From: Rhodobacteraceae bacterium (ex Bugula neritina AB1)
GTDB lineage: Bacteria; Pseudomonadota; Alphaproteobacteria; Rhodobacterales; Rhodobacteraceae
Direction: 5' to 3'
Assembly: GCA_001730095.1 (NCBI GenBank)
Contig: MDLF01000086.1
Location: 110,477-174,476 of the forward strand
Length of the DNA: 64,000 bases
Under the pieces are notes generated by a model. The model had not been told where the DNA came from. It was given only the letters and a program-made list of their open reading frames with translations, and did no database searches. Positions 18,750 through 27,992 of this stretch are shown here, one piece after another. Within the stretch, counting starts at the first letter, position 1. Each line of letters opens with the position of its first letter. The position numbers and the translations under genes are program-made.

Positions 18750-20021
18750 ATGGATTCGATTTTGGTAACGGGCAACGGCCCGCTGAACGGGCAGATCCCG
18801 ATTGCTGGCGCCAAAAACGCCTGCCTCACCCTGATGCCAGCGACGCTGCTCAGCGAGGAGCCGCTGACGCTGACCAATGCGCCGCGTCTGAGCGACATCA
18901 AGACCATGACCACGCTGCTGCAGTCGCTGGGGGCCGAAGTGTCCAGCCTGCAGGACGGGCAAGTCCTGGCGATGTCGAGCCATGACCTGACCAGCCACGT
19001 CGCTGATTATGACATCGTACGCAAGATGCGCGCCTCTAACCTGGTGCTGGGCCCGATGCTGGCGCGGCTGGGTCAGGCGGTGGTGTCGCTGCCCGGTGGC
19101 TGCGCGATCGGAGCGCGGCCGATGGACCTGCATATCCATGGGCTGGAGGCACTTGGGGCCGAGATCGAACTGAAGGACGGCTATCTCCATGCCAAGGCGC
19201 CGGGCGGTCTGAAGGGCGCAGTGGTGGAGCTGAGCTTTGCCTCTGTCGGAGCAACCGAGAACATCATGATGGCGGCCACGCTCGCCAAAGGCACCACTGT
19301 CATCAAGAACGCGGCACGCGAGCCAGAGATCGTCGATCTGGCGGACTGCCTGCGCAAGATGGGTGCGCAGATCGATGGTGACGGCTCTCCCGATATCACT
19401 ATTCAGGGCGTCGACCGCCTGCATGGCGCCACACATCAAGTGGTGACCGACCGGATCGAATTGGGCACTTACATGCTGGTGCCTGCGATCTGCGGCGGCG
19501 AGGTGGAACTGCTGGGCGGCCGCCGCAGCCTGCTGGAAAGCTTCTGTGCCAAGCTGGAGACGGCCGGCATCGAAATTTCTGAAGGTAAAAACAGCCTCAC
19601 AGTCAGCCGTAAAAACGGCCGGGTCCGCGCCGTGGATGTGGTCACCGAACCTTTCCCCGGTTTTCCTACGGACCTGCAGGCACAGATGATGGCATTGATG
19701 TGCACGGCCGAGGGCACTTCGGTTCTGGAAGAAAAGATCTTTGAAAACCGGTTCATGCACGCGCCGGAACTGGTCCGCATGGGTGCCCAGATCGAAGTAC
19801 ATGGTGGCACTGCAACCGTGACCGGAGTCGAGCGGCTGAAAGGCGCACCCGTCATGGCCACTGACCTGCGCGCCTCTGTCTCGCTGATTCTGGCTGGCAT
19901 GGCAGCAGAAGGCGAAACCCGCGTCAGCCGGGTCTATCACCTGGATCGCGGTTATGAGCATGTGGTGCGCAAGCTCTCCGGTGTCGGCGCAAGAATTGAG
20001 CGGATCAAGGAACAGTCATGA
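18750..20021 (+). CDS. murA: UDP-N-acetylglucosamine 1-carboxyvinyltransferase
   Basis: A 423-residue MurA, the first committed enzyme of peptidoglycan synthesis, adding enolpyruvate from PEP to UDP-GlcNAc in the cytoplasm. It shows the N-terminal substrate motif [16 protein letters not shown], the catalytic-loop region [24 protein letters not shown] (the active-site Cys lies in GGCAIG), and [12 protein letters not shown]. It is coupled by a 4-base overlap to the DUF2948 gene. Confidence 0.97.
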   Translation: MDSILVTGNGPLNGQIPIAGAKNACLTLMPATLLSEEPLTLTNAPRLSDIKTMTTLLQSLGAEVSSLQDGQVLAMSSHDLTSHVADYDIVRKMRASNLVLGPMLARLGQAVVSLPGGCAIGARPMDLHIHGLEALGAEIELKDGYLHAKAPGGLKGAVVELSFASVGATENIMMAATLAKGTTVIKNAAREPEIVDLADCLRKMGAQIDGDGSPDITIQGVDRLHGATHQVVTDRIELGTYMLVPAICGGEVELLGGRRSLLESFCAKLETAGIEISEGKNSLTVSRKNGRVRAVDVVTEPFPGFPTDLQAQMMALMCTAEGTSVLEEKIFENRFMHAPELVRMGAQIEVHGGTATVTGVERLKGAPVMATDLRASVSLILAGMAAEGETRVSRVYHLDRGYEHVVRKLSGVGARIERIKEQS

Positions 20022-20494
20022 CCGACGCAAGCTTTGAAGACGGACGCGAGGCGCCTCTGAACCTGGGCGCGCTGGAGACGGAGGACCTCAAGGTTCTGTC
20101 TTCACTGCTGCAAGATTCGGTGTTCCCGGTGACCGAAATGAGCTGGCGCGCTCATGAACGCCGCTTTGCGCTGCTGGTGAACCGGTTCCGCTGGGAAGAC
20201 CGCGATGCAGCGGAACGCCGCGGCCGCGCCTATGAACGGGTGCAGTCTCTTCTGGTGGTGGACAATGTGCTCGGCGTGTCCTCGCAAGGTGTGGACCGCA
20301 AGGACAAGGATCTGATCCTGTCACTGCTCTCCATCACATTCGAGCCCGGCGAAGACGGTGCTGGCCATGTGCTGCTTACCCTGGCAGGCGACGGGGCCTT
20401 GCGCCTGCCAGTGGAGGCGCTGGACGTTTCCCTGCGTGATGTCACCCGTCCCTACCAGGCTCCCTCTGGCCTGGCGCCGGACCACAGCGCCTAA
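20018..20494 (+). CDS. DUF2948 family protein
   Basis: A 158-residue protein of a family found almost only in alphaproteobacteria next to murA and hisD. Features are the [19 protein letters not shown] start, the [21 protein letters not shown] segment, and the [24 protein letters not shown] ending. It has no signal or membrane segment, and its function is unknown. It overlaps murA by ATGA, so it is made with it. Confidence 0.85.
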   Translation: MTDASFEDGREAPLNLGALETEDLKVLSSLLQDSVFPVTEMSWRAHERRFALLVNRFRWEDRDAAERRGRAYERVQSLLVVDNVLGVSSQGVDRKDKDLILSLLSITFEPGEDGAGHVLLTLAGDGALRLPVEALDVSLRDVTRPYQAPSGLAPDHSA

Positions 20495-20497
20495 AGG

Positions 20498-21010
20498 ATG
20501 CAGAACAAGCGCGGCATTTCCCAGGCCTTCGCGGCTCCGGCGGCCCCGCTGAGCATCCGCCGCGCCACGGTTTTCGACGTCTTTTCCATGAGCCGGGTTC
20601 TAATCAGCTCAATCCGCGACCTATGCAAAGCAGATCACGGCAACGACGCCGGCCGGATCGCGGATTGGACTGCCAACAAGACTCCGGAGCAGATCCGCGA
20701 CTGGATCGGCGGCCCCGGGCGCTACTGGCTGGCGGAACAGAACAATGAAGCGGCAGGCGTGGGCGGTCTGGCCCCCGACGGCAGCATATCCCTGCTTTAC
20801 ATAGCGCCTGCCGCAGCTGGCCAAGGCGCCGGGACTGCCCTGCTGGCACATCTGGAAGCCGAACTGCTGCGCGATGGCCATGCAGAGGGCCGCCTCAGCG
20901 CCACCCGCACCGCGCTGGCGTTCTACCGCAATCACGGCTGGCAAGAAATCCGCACGGACAGCAATTGCTGCGGCACCTCCTGCAGGACGATGCGCAAAAC
21001 CTTACGCTGA
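20498..21010 (+). CDS. GNAT-family N-acetyltransferase
   Basis: A 170-residue acetyltransferase. The acetyl-CoA motif is LLYIAPAAAGQGAGTALLAHLEAE, with LAFYRNHGWQEI near the C-terminus. It follows the DUF2948 gene by three bases, so it is probably in the murA transcript. The substrate is not determinable. Confidence 0.82.
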   Translation: MQNKRGISQAFAAPAAPLSIRRATVFDVFSMSRVLISSIRDLCKADHGNDAGRIADWTANKTPEQIRDWIGGPGRYWLAEQNNEAAGVGGLAPDGSISLLYIAPAAAGQGAGTALLAHLEAELLRDGHAEGRLSATRTALAFYRNHGWQEIRTDSNCCGTSCRTMRKTLR

Positions 21011-21017
21011 TCTGCCG

Positions 21018-21084
21018 CTTCTTTCTGGTCCAAAATACCCCGGGGTGAATTGGCCGCAGGCCAAAAGGGGCAGCGCCCCTCTGC
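21018..21084 (+). repeat. Dispersed intergenic repeat, copy B
   Basis: It contains CTTTCTGGTCCAAAATACC, CCGGGGTGAATTGGCCGC and the hairpin AGGGGCAGCGCCCCT, and lies between the GNAT gene and hisD. The hairpin may act as a terminator. Copy C lies inverted on the other side of hisD. Confidence 0.65.
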
Positions 21085-21197
21085 CGCTCCAACCTGCGGC
21101 GGCGCCCCCTTCTGCTTGCGTCCAATTGCACCGCCGTCACGCATAAATCTTGAGGCTCTGCCTGCATGCGGATATGCGGGGGCCAAAGGAGAACCCG

Positions 21198-22499
21198 ATG
21201 CCGCAGTTTCTGAACACTTCTGAGTCCGGTTTTGAACAGTCCTTTGCTGCGCTCCTGGGCGCCAAGCGCGAGGACAGCCCGGATGTGGACGCCATCGTGG
21301 CAGAGATCATCGCCGATGTCCGCGCCCGCGGCGACGCAGCGCTGGTGGAGCTGACAGCGAAATTCGACCGGCTGGAACTGGAAGCAGCACAGCTGCGCAT
21401 ATCAGACGCCGAGACAGATAAGGCCATTGCCAGCGTTCCGGCGCAGGAGCGCGCGGCGCTTGAACTGGCGGCAGAGCGGATCCGGGCGTATCATGCGCGC
21501 CAGATGCCGGAGGATGCCCAGTGGACGGACGAAAGCGGCGCCACGCTGGGCTGGCGCTGGTCTGCGGTCTCGGCAGCGGGGCTGTATGTGCCGGGCGGCC
21601 TGGCTTCTTATCCGTCTTCAGTGCTGATGAACGCCATTCCTGCCAAGGTGGCGGGGGTGGCGCGGCTGGCGGTCACGGTGCCAACCCCGGACGGGCAGAT
21701 CAATCCGCTGGTGCTGCTGGCAGCCCGGATCTCAGGCGTTGATGAGATCTACCGCGTCGGCGGGGCGCAGGCTGTTGCCGCGCTGGCCTATGGCACTGAC
21801 AGCATTGCGCCAGTGGATAAGATCACAGGCCCGGGCAATGCTTTTGTTGCAGCGGCCAAGCGGCGGGTTTTCGGGAAAGTCGGGATCGACATGATTGCCG
21901 GACCCTCGGAAATTCTGGTGATAGCGGACAAGGACAATAATCCGGATTGGATCGCCTTGGACCTGATGAGCCAGGCTGAGCATGACGAAAGCGCCCAATC
22001 GATCCTGATCACCGATGATGAGGCGTTTGGCCGCGCAGTGGCTGCAGCCGTGGACAAACGCCTGGAAACACTGGAACGCCGCGCCATTGCAGGGAGGTCC
22101 TGGCGAGATTTCGGCGCGGTGATCACCGTGCGGGATCTGGATGAGGCTGCGGCGCTGTCAAACCGCATTGCCCCTGAGCACCTGGAGCTCTGCGTTGCCG
22201 ACCCAGTTGCTCTGAGCGAAAAGACCGTCCATGCCGGCGCCATATTCCTGGGCCAGTACACACCTGAGGCAATCGGCGACTATGTCGGCGGCCCGAATCA
22301 CGTGCTGCCGACAGCGCGCTCTGCTCGGTTCTCCTCCGGCCTGTCGGTGATGGATTTCCTCAAGCGTACAACGCTGAGCCATATGACCCCGGACTCGCTG
22401 CGCGCCATCGGCCCGGCGGCAGAGGTGCTGGCAAAGAGCGAAAGCCTGGAAGCACACGGGCTGTCCGTGACTGCCCGGCTGGAGGCCCTGAACGGGTAG
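21198..22499 (+). CDS. hisD: Histidinol dehydrogenase
   Basis: A 433-residue enzyme doing the last two oxidations of histidine synthesis. Visible motifs are GLYVPGGLASYPSSVLMNAIPAKVAGV, the GPGNAFVAAAKRRVFG NAD-binding segment, the zinc-site region AEHDESAQSILIT, and GPNHVLPT. The ATG at 21198 is chosen over an upstream start because AAAGGAGAA lies at correct spacing and the homology begins there. It stands alone between two inverted copies of the intergenic repeat. Confidence 0.97.
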   Translation: MPQFLNTSESGFEQSFAALLGAKREDSPDVDAIVAEIIADVRARGDAALVELTAKFDRLELEAAQLRISDAETDKAIASVPAQERAALELAAERIRAYHARQMPEDAQWTDESGATLGWRWSAVSAAGLYVPGGLASYPSSVLMNAIPAKVAGVARLAVTVPTPDGQINPLVLLAARISGVDEIYRVGGAQAVAALAYGTDSIAPVDKITGPGNAFVAAAKRRVFGKVGIDMIAGPSEILVIADKDNNPDWIALDLMSQAEHDESAQSILITDDEAFGRAVAAAVDKRLETLERRAIAGRSWRDFGAVITVRDLDEAAALSNRIAPEHLELCVADPVALSEKTVHAGAIFLGQYTPEAIGDYVGGPNHVLPTARSARFSSGLSVMDFLKRTTLSHMTPDSLRAIGPAAEVLAKSESLEAHGLSVTARLEALNG

Positions 22500-22502
22500 A
22501 AG

Positions 22503-22570
22503 GGCGGAGGGGCGCTGCCCCTCTGCGCGTGCCGCGCATTCACCCCGGGGTATTTCACCCCAGAAAGAAG
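22503..22570 (-). repeat. Dispersed intergenic repeat, copy C (inverted)
   Basis: Reverse-oriented copy with the hairpin AGGGGCGCTGCCCCT, then CACCCCGGGGTATTTC and CAGAAAG. It lies just after hisD and before the convergent short-chain dehydrogenase gene. Confidence 0.65.
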
Positions 22571-22580
22571 CTGCGGAAGT

Positions 22581-23339
22581 TCAGTAATGCGCAGTGTAGC
22601 CGCCATCCACCGCCAACACCTGCCCGGTGATATAGGACGCGGCTGGCGAGGCCAGGAACAGGAGGGCGGGCGCAAGCTCCTCTGGCTCTCCCCAGCGGCC
22701 CAGCGCAGTGGTGTGTTTGAGTTTTTCTGCAACTGCCGGATCCGCGGCTGCTGCCAAGTTGGGAGCCGTTTTGAAGAATCCGGGAGCAACGGCGTTGACA
22801 GTGATCCCCTGCGGCCCCAACTCGGCCGCCAGCGCTTTGGTCATGCCATTGATACCAGCCTTGGCGGTGGTGTAGGCCGCATCGCCCGATTGTGCGACCA
22901 GGCCGGCAATTGACGAGATGTTGATAATGCGCCCCCAGCCTTTGGGGACCATCTGCGCGGCGGCCAATTGTGACAGCCGGAAAGGCGAGACCAGGTCGAC
23001 CTCCCAAAGCGATTGCAGATCGGTGCGGGTGAATTCCGGCAGGCTGCGGCGGTCGCGCTGGCCGACGTTGTTGATCAGGATATCGAGCCCGCCTGCGCCT
23101 GCAATCTCCGTCATCGACTTTGAAACCGCAGCTTCATCCGCAACATCCATGACCAAAGGACGGGCAATGCCGGGCATTTGCGCCAGCGCCTGTTCCACCC
23201 GCTCCCTGCTGCGTCCGTTGATCCAGACCTCAGCCCCGGCCTCTGCCAGCAGACGGGCAGCGGCAAGGCCGAGACCGTCTGTTGAGCCGGTGACCAGAGC
23301 ACGGCGGCCCTGGAGGGAAAACTGTTCAAGCCCTGTCAT
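22581..23339 (-). CDS. Short-chain dehydrogenase/reductase (SDR family)
   Basis: A 252-residue classical SDR oxidoreductase. The cofactor-binding motif is TGSTDGLGLAAARLL, followed by NNVG, the catalytic Ser in INISSIAG, and the YxxxK pair in AAYTTAKAGI. The C-terminus ITGQVLAVDGGYT is typical of 3-oxoacyl-ACP reductase or gluconate 5-dehydrogenase-like members. It is a single gene; the substrate is unknown. Confidence 0.9.
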   Translation of the reverse strand: MTGLEQFSLQGRRALVTGSTDGLGLAAARLLAEAGAEVWINGRSRERVEQALAQMPGIARPLVMDVADEAAVSKSMTEIAGAGGLDILINNVGQRDRRSLPEFTRTDLQSLWEVDLVSPFRLSQLAAAQMVPKGWGRIINISSIAGLVAQSGDAAYTTAKAGINGMTKALAAELGPQGITVNAVAPGFFKTAPNLAAAADPAVAEKLKHTTALGRWGEPEELAPALLFLASPAASYITGQVLAVDGGYTAHY

Positions 23340-23498
23340 TTCGGCGCCTCCTGCTGGCGGCAGGCTGGTTATGGAGGCGTAGCCTGTCAAGCACTGCCGC
23401 AAACGGGCAGAAGTTTGACGCCCGCTGCTGCATTGCCCCGGGCACGGCGGTGCGATACTCATGGCCGGACGCCCTGCGCATATCAGAGACAAAGACCC

Positions 23499-23978
23499 AT
23501 GAGCCGCATCAGCCAAATTGAACTGGACGACCGCAACCTGCCGCCGCCGACGCCGGAAATCGAGCAGGAGCGCAAGGTGGCGATCTATGATCTGATCGAG
23601 GAGAACAGCTTTGCGCTGCCACAGCGGGAAGACCGCGATGTGCCCACCGGCCCCTATCATCTTGGGCTGGCAATCCGCGACAAGCGGTTGGTCTTCGACA
23701 TCAACACCGAAGGCGGCGAAAAGGCCGCGGAGTTCCATCTGTCGCTGTCGCCGTTCCGGCAGGTCGTCAAAGACTACTACCAGATTTGCGAGAGCTACTT
23801 CAGTGCCGTGAAGACCCTGCCGCCCAGCCAGATCGAGACCATCGATATGGCCCGGCGCGGGATACACAATGAAGGCAGCCGGGTTTTGCAGGAACGGCTG
23901 GAGGGCAAAGCGGAGGTTGACACCGATACCGCCCGGCGCCTGTTCACGCTCATCTGCGTATTGCATTTCGGAGGCTGA
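23499..23978 (+). CDS. UPF0262 family protein
   Basis: A 159-residue protein of a conserved alphaproteobacterial family of unknown function. Recognisable parts are EQERKVAIYDLIEENSF, GPYHLGLAIRDKRLVFDI, FRQVVKDYYQICESYF and RRGIHNEGSRVL. The ATG at 23499 is used since the family begins MSRISQI there. It is followed after three bases by the phosphatase-like gene; this pairing is common in Rhodobacterales. Confidence 0.88.
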   Translation: MSRISQIELDDRNLPPPTPEIEQERKVAIYDLIEENSFALPQREDRDVPTGPYHLGLAIRDKRLVFDINTEGGEKAAEFHLSLSPFRQVVKDYYQICESYFSAVKTLPPSQIETIDMARRGIHNEGSRVLQERLEGKAEVDTDTARRLFTLICVLHFGG

Positions 23979-23981
23979 CGC

Positions 23982-24440
23982 GTGGAGGAGCTGCCGCAGT
24001 CCGTTCTGTTCTGTTGCGACCACAATTCGGTCCGCTCTCCGATGGCAGAGGGCATCATGAAAAAATTCTATGGCACCGGCACCTATGTGCAATCGGCCGG
24101 TGTCAAGAACGACATGGAAATCGACGGTTTTTCGATCGCGGTCTGCCAGGAAATGGATGTGGAGCTGTCGCGCCACCGGTCCCGTTCCTTCGACGAGATG
24201 GAGCGTTGGGGCGATGACCTGTCGTCCTTTGATCTGGTAGTGGCATTGTCACCGGCCAGCCAGCGTCGGGCACTTGAACTCACCCGTTTTTTCCACCTCG
24301 ATGTCGAATATTGGCCAATTATGGACCCTACCGGGCTCGGCGAGACACGGGACGCCAAGCTAAACACCTACCGTCAAACACGGGATCAAATCATCCAGCA
24401 CCTGAAAAACCGCTGGGGCGAACCGACGGAGAGAACATGA
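23982..24440 (+). CDS. Low-molecular-weight protein tyrosine phosphatase-like protein
   Basis: A 152-residue protein with the LMW phosphatase/arsenate-reductase fold. The P-loop VLFCCDHNSVRSPMAEG fits C-x5-R-S near the N-terminus, and the general-acid region is around YWPIMDPTGLGE. A GTG start has GGAGG 6-10 bases upstream. It overlaps the next gene by 4 bases. Whether it acts on proteins, arsenate or another substrate is open. Confidence 0.82.
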   Translation: MEELPQSVLFCCDHNSVRSPMAEGIMKKFYGTGTYVQSAGVKNDMEIDGFSIAVCQEMDVELSRHRSRSFDEMERWGDDLSSFDLVVALSPASQRRALELTRFFHLDVEYWPIMDPTGLGETRDAKLNTYRQTRDQIIQHLKNRWGEPTERT

Positions 24441-24832
24441 CCGACATCATCGCACGCTATTTCGCGGCCTTTAATGCCGGCGACACAGACACCATGCTGG
24501 ACTGCCTGGATGAACAGATTGCTCATCACGTGAACGAGGGGCAGATCCGCGTGGGCAAAGAGAAATTTGCCGAATTCTGCGGCTATATGGACCGCTGCTA
24601 CAAGGAAGAGCTGACCGATATGGTGATCTTCTCCGCAGAGGGCGGCAGCCGCGCGGCGGCGGAATACATCGTCAATGGCACCTACCTGCAAACGGATGAA
24701 GGGCTGCCCGAGGCCAAGGGCCAGACCTACCGCCTGCCCGCGGGGTCGTTCTTTGAATTGAAGGACGGCAAGATTTCACGGGTTACCACCTATTACAATC
24801 TGGCGGACTGGACCGCCCAGGTTTCCAGGTAA
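24437..24832 (+). CDS. NTF2-like / SnoaL-like domain protein (ketosteroid isomerase type)
   Basis: A 131-residue single-domain protein with an NTF2-fold pattern: IIARYFAAFNAGDTDTMLDCL at the start, VGKEKFAEFCGYMDRCY in the middle, and FFELKDGKISRVTTYYNLADW near the end. It may be a small isomerase, hydrolase or binding protein. It is coupled by overlaps to the genes on both sides. Confidence 0.78.
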   Translation: MTDIIARYFAAFNAGDTDTMLDCLDEQIAHHVNEGQIRVGKEKFAEFCGYMDRCYKEELTDMVIFSAEGGSRAAAEYIVNGTYLQTDEGLPEAKGQTYRLPAGSFFELKDGKISRVTTYYNLADWTAQVSR

Positions 24833-25419
24833 TGGCAATCCGGGTGGAAGCCATGACCGGCGCGGCACTTGAGGCAACGCTGGACGACGTGGCGCGCCTG
24901 CGCATTGCTGTGTTCCGGGCTTGGCCGTATCTTTATGACGGCGACCCGGCTTATGAACGGGCCTACTTGCAAAGCTACCGTGACAGCGAGCGGGCTGTTG
25001 TAGTCGGCGCTTTTGATGGAGACACATTGGTCGGCGCCTCTACGGGGGCGCCACTGGCTGATCACGCCGATGATTTCGCTGCCGCCTTTGACGGCACCGG
25101 CATCGATCTGGCCCAGGTTTTCTACTGTGCTGAATCCGTTCTGCTGCCGGAATACCGCGGGTATGGCGTTGGTCACGGCTTCTTTGATGCCCGCGAAGCC
25201 CATGCCCGCAAACATGGGTTCAGCAAAACTGCTTTTTGCGGTGTCCAGCGCCCGATGGATCATCCGCTGCGCCCGGACACCTACGCGCCGCTGGATCCCT
25301 TCTGGCGCAAGCGTGGCTATGAACCGCTGGAGGGGGCTATCGCGCAGTTCTCTTGGAAAGACGTGGATCAGGCGGAAGAGACAGAAAAACCGCTGCAGTT
25401 CTGGATCCGCGACCTGTAA
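24832..25419 (+). CDS. GNAT-family N-acetyltransferase
   Basis: A 195-residue protein with the GNAT core LLPEYRGYGVGHGFFDAREAHARKHGF (motif A) and a typical C-terminal FWRKRGYEPLEG. Its start codon overlaps the preceding stop (TAATG). It is the last gene of the UPF0262-phosphatase-NTF2-GNAT run. The substrate is unknown. Confidence 0.82.
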   Translation: MAIRVEAMTGAALEATLDDVARLRIAVFRAWPYLYDGDPAYERAYLQSYRDSERAVVVGAFDGDTLVGASTGAPLADHADDFAAAFDGTGIDLAQVFYCAESVLLPEYRGYGVGHGFFDAREAHARKHGFSKTAFCGVQRPMDHPLRPDTYAPLDPFWRKRGYEPLEGAIAQFSWKDVDQAEETEKPLQFWIRDL

Positions 25420-25423
25420 AGAA

Positions 25424-25450
25424 AAAGAGGCACCGACAGGCGCCTCTTGT
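25424..25450. terminator. Bidirectional terminator
   Basis: The stem AAGAGGC/GCCTCTT, with A-rich sequence before and T-rich sequence after, lies between the convergent GNAT and coiled-coil genes. Confidence 0.7.
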
Positions 25451-25458
25451 TTGGATGA

Positions 25459-26379
25459 TCAAACGCCTTCCGGGCGGGCGGCCTGGACTTCCTCCAGCGC
25501 GATTTTCTGCTGCGTGGCATAGAGCTTCACGGAATCGCGGGCATCGTCGAAGGTGCGCTTGGCTGCTGTTACCGCCCTACCGGCCGCAACATATTCCTTC
25601 TTGTTGTAGTCTTCCTGCTTGAACTGCTTGAAATTCTCAATCAGCTCCTTGAGCAGTTTGGGCAGGGCGCCTTTCACGTTTTTTGCATGCGCGTCGATCT
25701 TGAAGGTCTTTGTCAGATCCCGAAGTCCCTTGTCAGCCTGCGCTTCGATCTTGGGGCGATCCGAACCTTCCTTGTTATAGGCTGTCTTCCACGCCTTTTT
25801 GATCGCTTCCAGCTTGTCCAGAGCCGCATTCACATCCTTGGAGATGTCGAGGCAGGCGGCTTCGATTTTCCTAGCACGATCCTCGGCAGACTGAATTTCT
25901 TTGACGAACAGTTTGCGGTTGGCCTCGTGCTCTTTCTTCAGTTTGGCCAGGTGCCTGTCGGTCTCTTCGTTTTCCTTCTCAACCTTCAGCTGCTGCGCCA
26001 TCTGCTTTTGCCTGATCTTATCCGCGTTGCGGGCCAGCTCGGCGGCGGCGGTCTCGTGTTTCTCGATCAATTTGCCATAGGCGAGACACATCTCCTTGCT
26101 ATGAGACTGCAGCTTGCCGCATTTGCCGCGCGCCTTGAGCATTGCGTTGGCCAGCATGCTGAAGGCCTGAACGATTTCCCCCATATTGTCCAAGTCCGCC
26201 TTGGCCGGATCACCGGACGGTGGCACCCCCAGCTTCTCCAGCAGGTCCATGTATTTGCCCACGCCGCTGCCCTTGCAGGCGCTGGAACGGTATTCGCGCC
26301 AGAATTTGGTGCGGAAGCCTTTTTTGGAAATGTCGGCAAGAACGCCCTTCAGGTTCTTGTCATCAAGTTTAGTCGCCAA
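25459..26379 (-). CDS. Coiled-coil protein of unknown function
   Basis: A 306-residue, strongly charged protein, rich in Lys, Glu and Ala. Long helical coiled-coil stretches run from about residue 95 to 200 (KIRQKQMAQQLKVEKENEE and KLKKEHEANRKLFVKEIQSA), and shorter ones near the C-terminus. There is no signal peptide, membrane segment or known motif. The TTG start at 26379 is supported by AAAGGA 6 bases upstream and the lack of an in-frame ATG. It is a single gene between a terminator and a nitrilase-family gene. A scaffold or filament-like role is possible but unproven. Confidence 0.7.
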   Translation of the reverse strand: MATKLDDKNLKGVLADISKKGFRTKFWREYRSSACKGSGVGKYMDLLEKLGVPPSGDPAKADLDNMGEIVQAFSMLANAMLKARGKCGKLQSHSKEMCLAYGKLIEKHETAAAELARNADKIRQKQMAQQLKVEKENEETDRHLAKLKKEHEANRKLFVKEIQSAEDRARKIEAACLDISKDVNAALDKLEAIKKAWKTAYNKEGSDRPKIEAQADKGLRDLTKTFKIDAHAKNVKGALPKLLKELIENFKQFKQEDYNKKEYVAAGRAVTAAKRTFDDARDSVKLYATQQKIALEEVQAARPEGV

Positions 26380-26633
26380 GAGAGTGGTCCTTTGTCATGA
26401 AGTCACATGATATGCTGGCCGTGAAAATGGTCAAATTGCCGGGCAGCACCAGACTGAAACGCAGCCCACGGCTGATTTCGTTGCAAAAATGTTCATCTTG
26501 TTTGAGGTTTTTCCGGCATGCCCGGCGGCAGATGAAGACGGATTTCTGCACGACCTTGCACAGGGCCGCAATGCCAGGCAATCCTGCAGGATGACCACAC
26601 TGGAATGCCGCTGCTGACGGCCGGAGAGATCGC

Positions 26634-27512
26634 ATGAAAATCGCCACCGCCGCCTATCCGCTCGACTGGCTCGACAGCTGGGCACAATATGAGGACAAGC
26701 TGGCCGCCTGGGTCTCTGAGGCAGCCGGCAATGGTGCGGAACTGCTGGTGTTTCCCGAATACGGCGCGATGGAGCTGTCGACGCTGGATGGCGCTGCAGT
26801 GGCCGGCGATCTGGAGCAGTCGATCCATTCGGTGTCGGAGAAGATGGAAGATGCGGCGGCACTGCATCTCAGACTGGCCGCTGAATACGGTGTGCATATC
26901 CTGGGCGCCTCTGCCCCGGTAAACAGCGGGCTGAGCCGACCGGTGAACCGGGCTGAGCTATATGCGCCAGCAGGCCAGCGGGACCACCAGGACAAACAGA
27001 TCATGACCCGGTTCGAACGCGAGGATTGGGGGATCATGGGCGGCGGGCCGCTCAAGATCTTCGATACTTCTTTGGGAAGAATCGGGGTGCTGATCTGTTA
27101 TGACAGCGAGTTCCCTCTCTTGGGCCGCGCGCTGGCGGAGACGGATGTGATTCTCGTCCCCTCCTGCACCGAGGCACTGGCTGGCTACTGGCGGGTGCGC
27201 ATCGGTGCAATGTCACGGGCGCTGGAAAACCAATGTGTGACCGCCATGGCCTCTGTTATCGGGACCAATGACTGGTCGGAAGCCGTGGACATAAACACCG
27301 GCACCGGCGGCATTTTCGGCCCACCAGACAAGGGCTTCCCCGGAACCGGTGTTCTGGCCGAAGGAGTGCTGAACCAACCGGGCTGGACCTATGGCGAAGC
27401 GGACCTGGGCACGATCGCCCACGTGCGGTCTGACGGCGGGGTTCTGAACCGTCTGCACTGGGAGGAGCAAACGCCGCGGGTGAAATCGGTCACAAAGGCC
27501 GTACTTTGCTGA
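26634..27512 (+). CDS. Carbon-nitrogen hydrolase (nitrilase superfamily)
   Basis: A 292-residue amidase/nitrilase-fold enzyme. The catalytic triad is visible: Glu in LLVFPEYGAMEL, Lys in DHQDKQIMTRFE, and Cys in IGVLICYDSEFPLLGR. This form resembles the branch related to N-carbamoylputrescine or omega-amidases. It is a single gene upstream of infA. The substrate cannot be assigned. Confidence 0.9.
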   Translation: MKIATAAYPLDWLDSWAQYEDKLAAWVSEAAGNGAELLVFPEYGAMELSTLDGAAVAGDLEQSIHSVSEKMEDAAALHLRLAAEYGVHILGASAPVNSGLSRPVNRAELYAPAGQRDHQDKQIMTRFEREDWGIMGGGPLKIFDTSLGRIGVLICYDSEFPLLGRALAETDVILVPSCTEALAGYWRVRIGAMSRALENQCVTAMASVIGTNDWSEAVDINTGTGGIFGPPDKGFPGTGVLAEGVLNQPGWTYGEADLGTIAHVRSDGGVLNRLHWEEQTPRVKSVTKAVLC

Positions 27513-27595
27513 TTGAGCCCTTGAATTATTGGGAAAATGACCCCATTTAAGCGCACGTCCCGCAGTTTGCGGGTTAACCCAATGATGGAGACAAC

Positions 27596-27814
27596 ATGGC
27601 CAAGGAAGATACGCTCGAATTTCCCGGTGTCGTGAAGGAACTCCTGCCTAACGCGACGTTTCGGGTCGAGCTTGAGAACGGCCATGAGATCATCGCACAT
27701 ACGGCAGGCAAGATGCGCAAGAACCGCATCCGTGTTCTGGCTGGCGACAAGGTCCAGGTGGAAATGACCCCCTATGACCTGACCAAGGGCCGGATCAACT
27801 ACCGCTTTAAATAA
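27596..27814 (+). CDS. infA: Translation initiation factor IF-1
   Basis: A 72-residue S1/OB-fold protein binding the 30S A site. The sequence [19 protein letters not shown], with [16 protein letters not shown] and ending RINYRFK, is the classic IF-1. A GGAG site precedes the ATG. It is followed by a terminator. Confidence 0.98.
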   Translation: MAKEDTLEFPGVVKELLPNATFRVELENGHEIIAHTAGKMRKNRIRVLAGDKVQVEMTPYDLTKGRINYRFK

Positions 27815-27837
27815 GCGTTTGATCTGGAAGAAATATC

Positions 27838-27868
27838 AAGGCCCGGCACTCTGCCGGGCTTTTGTTTT
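27838..27868 (+). terminator. Terminator after infA
   Basis: A perfect 8-bp stem GCCCGGCA/TGCCGGGC with a 3-base loop is followed by TTTTGTTTT, a typical intrinsic terminator. Confidence 0.9.
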
Positions 27869-27870
27869 GA

Positions 27871-27925
27871 AGCGGCCTTGCGGCCGCTGCCTCCGGCGGG
27901 AGTATTTCTGGAAAGATGAAGGGGC
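27871..27925 (-). repeat. Dispersed intergenic repeat, copy D (inverted, divergent)
   Basis: Reverse-oriented CCTCCGGCGGGAGTATTTCT followed by GGAAAGATGAAG, with a GCGGCC-rich hairpin part on the left. It matches the A-C copies in layout, less so in exact bases. Confidence 0.5.
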
Positions 27926-27992
27926 GGGCCGCTCTTTTCACTCTGCCCGCTTTCGCCGTATGACAGGTGCAAAGAGGTAAGAGGGCCACGGC

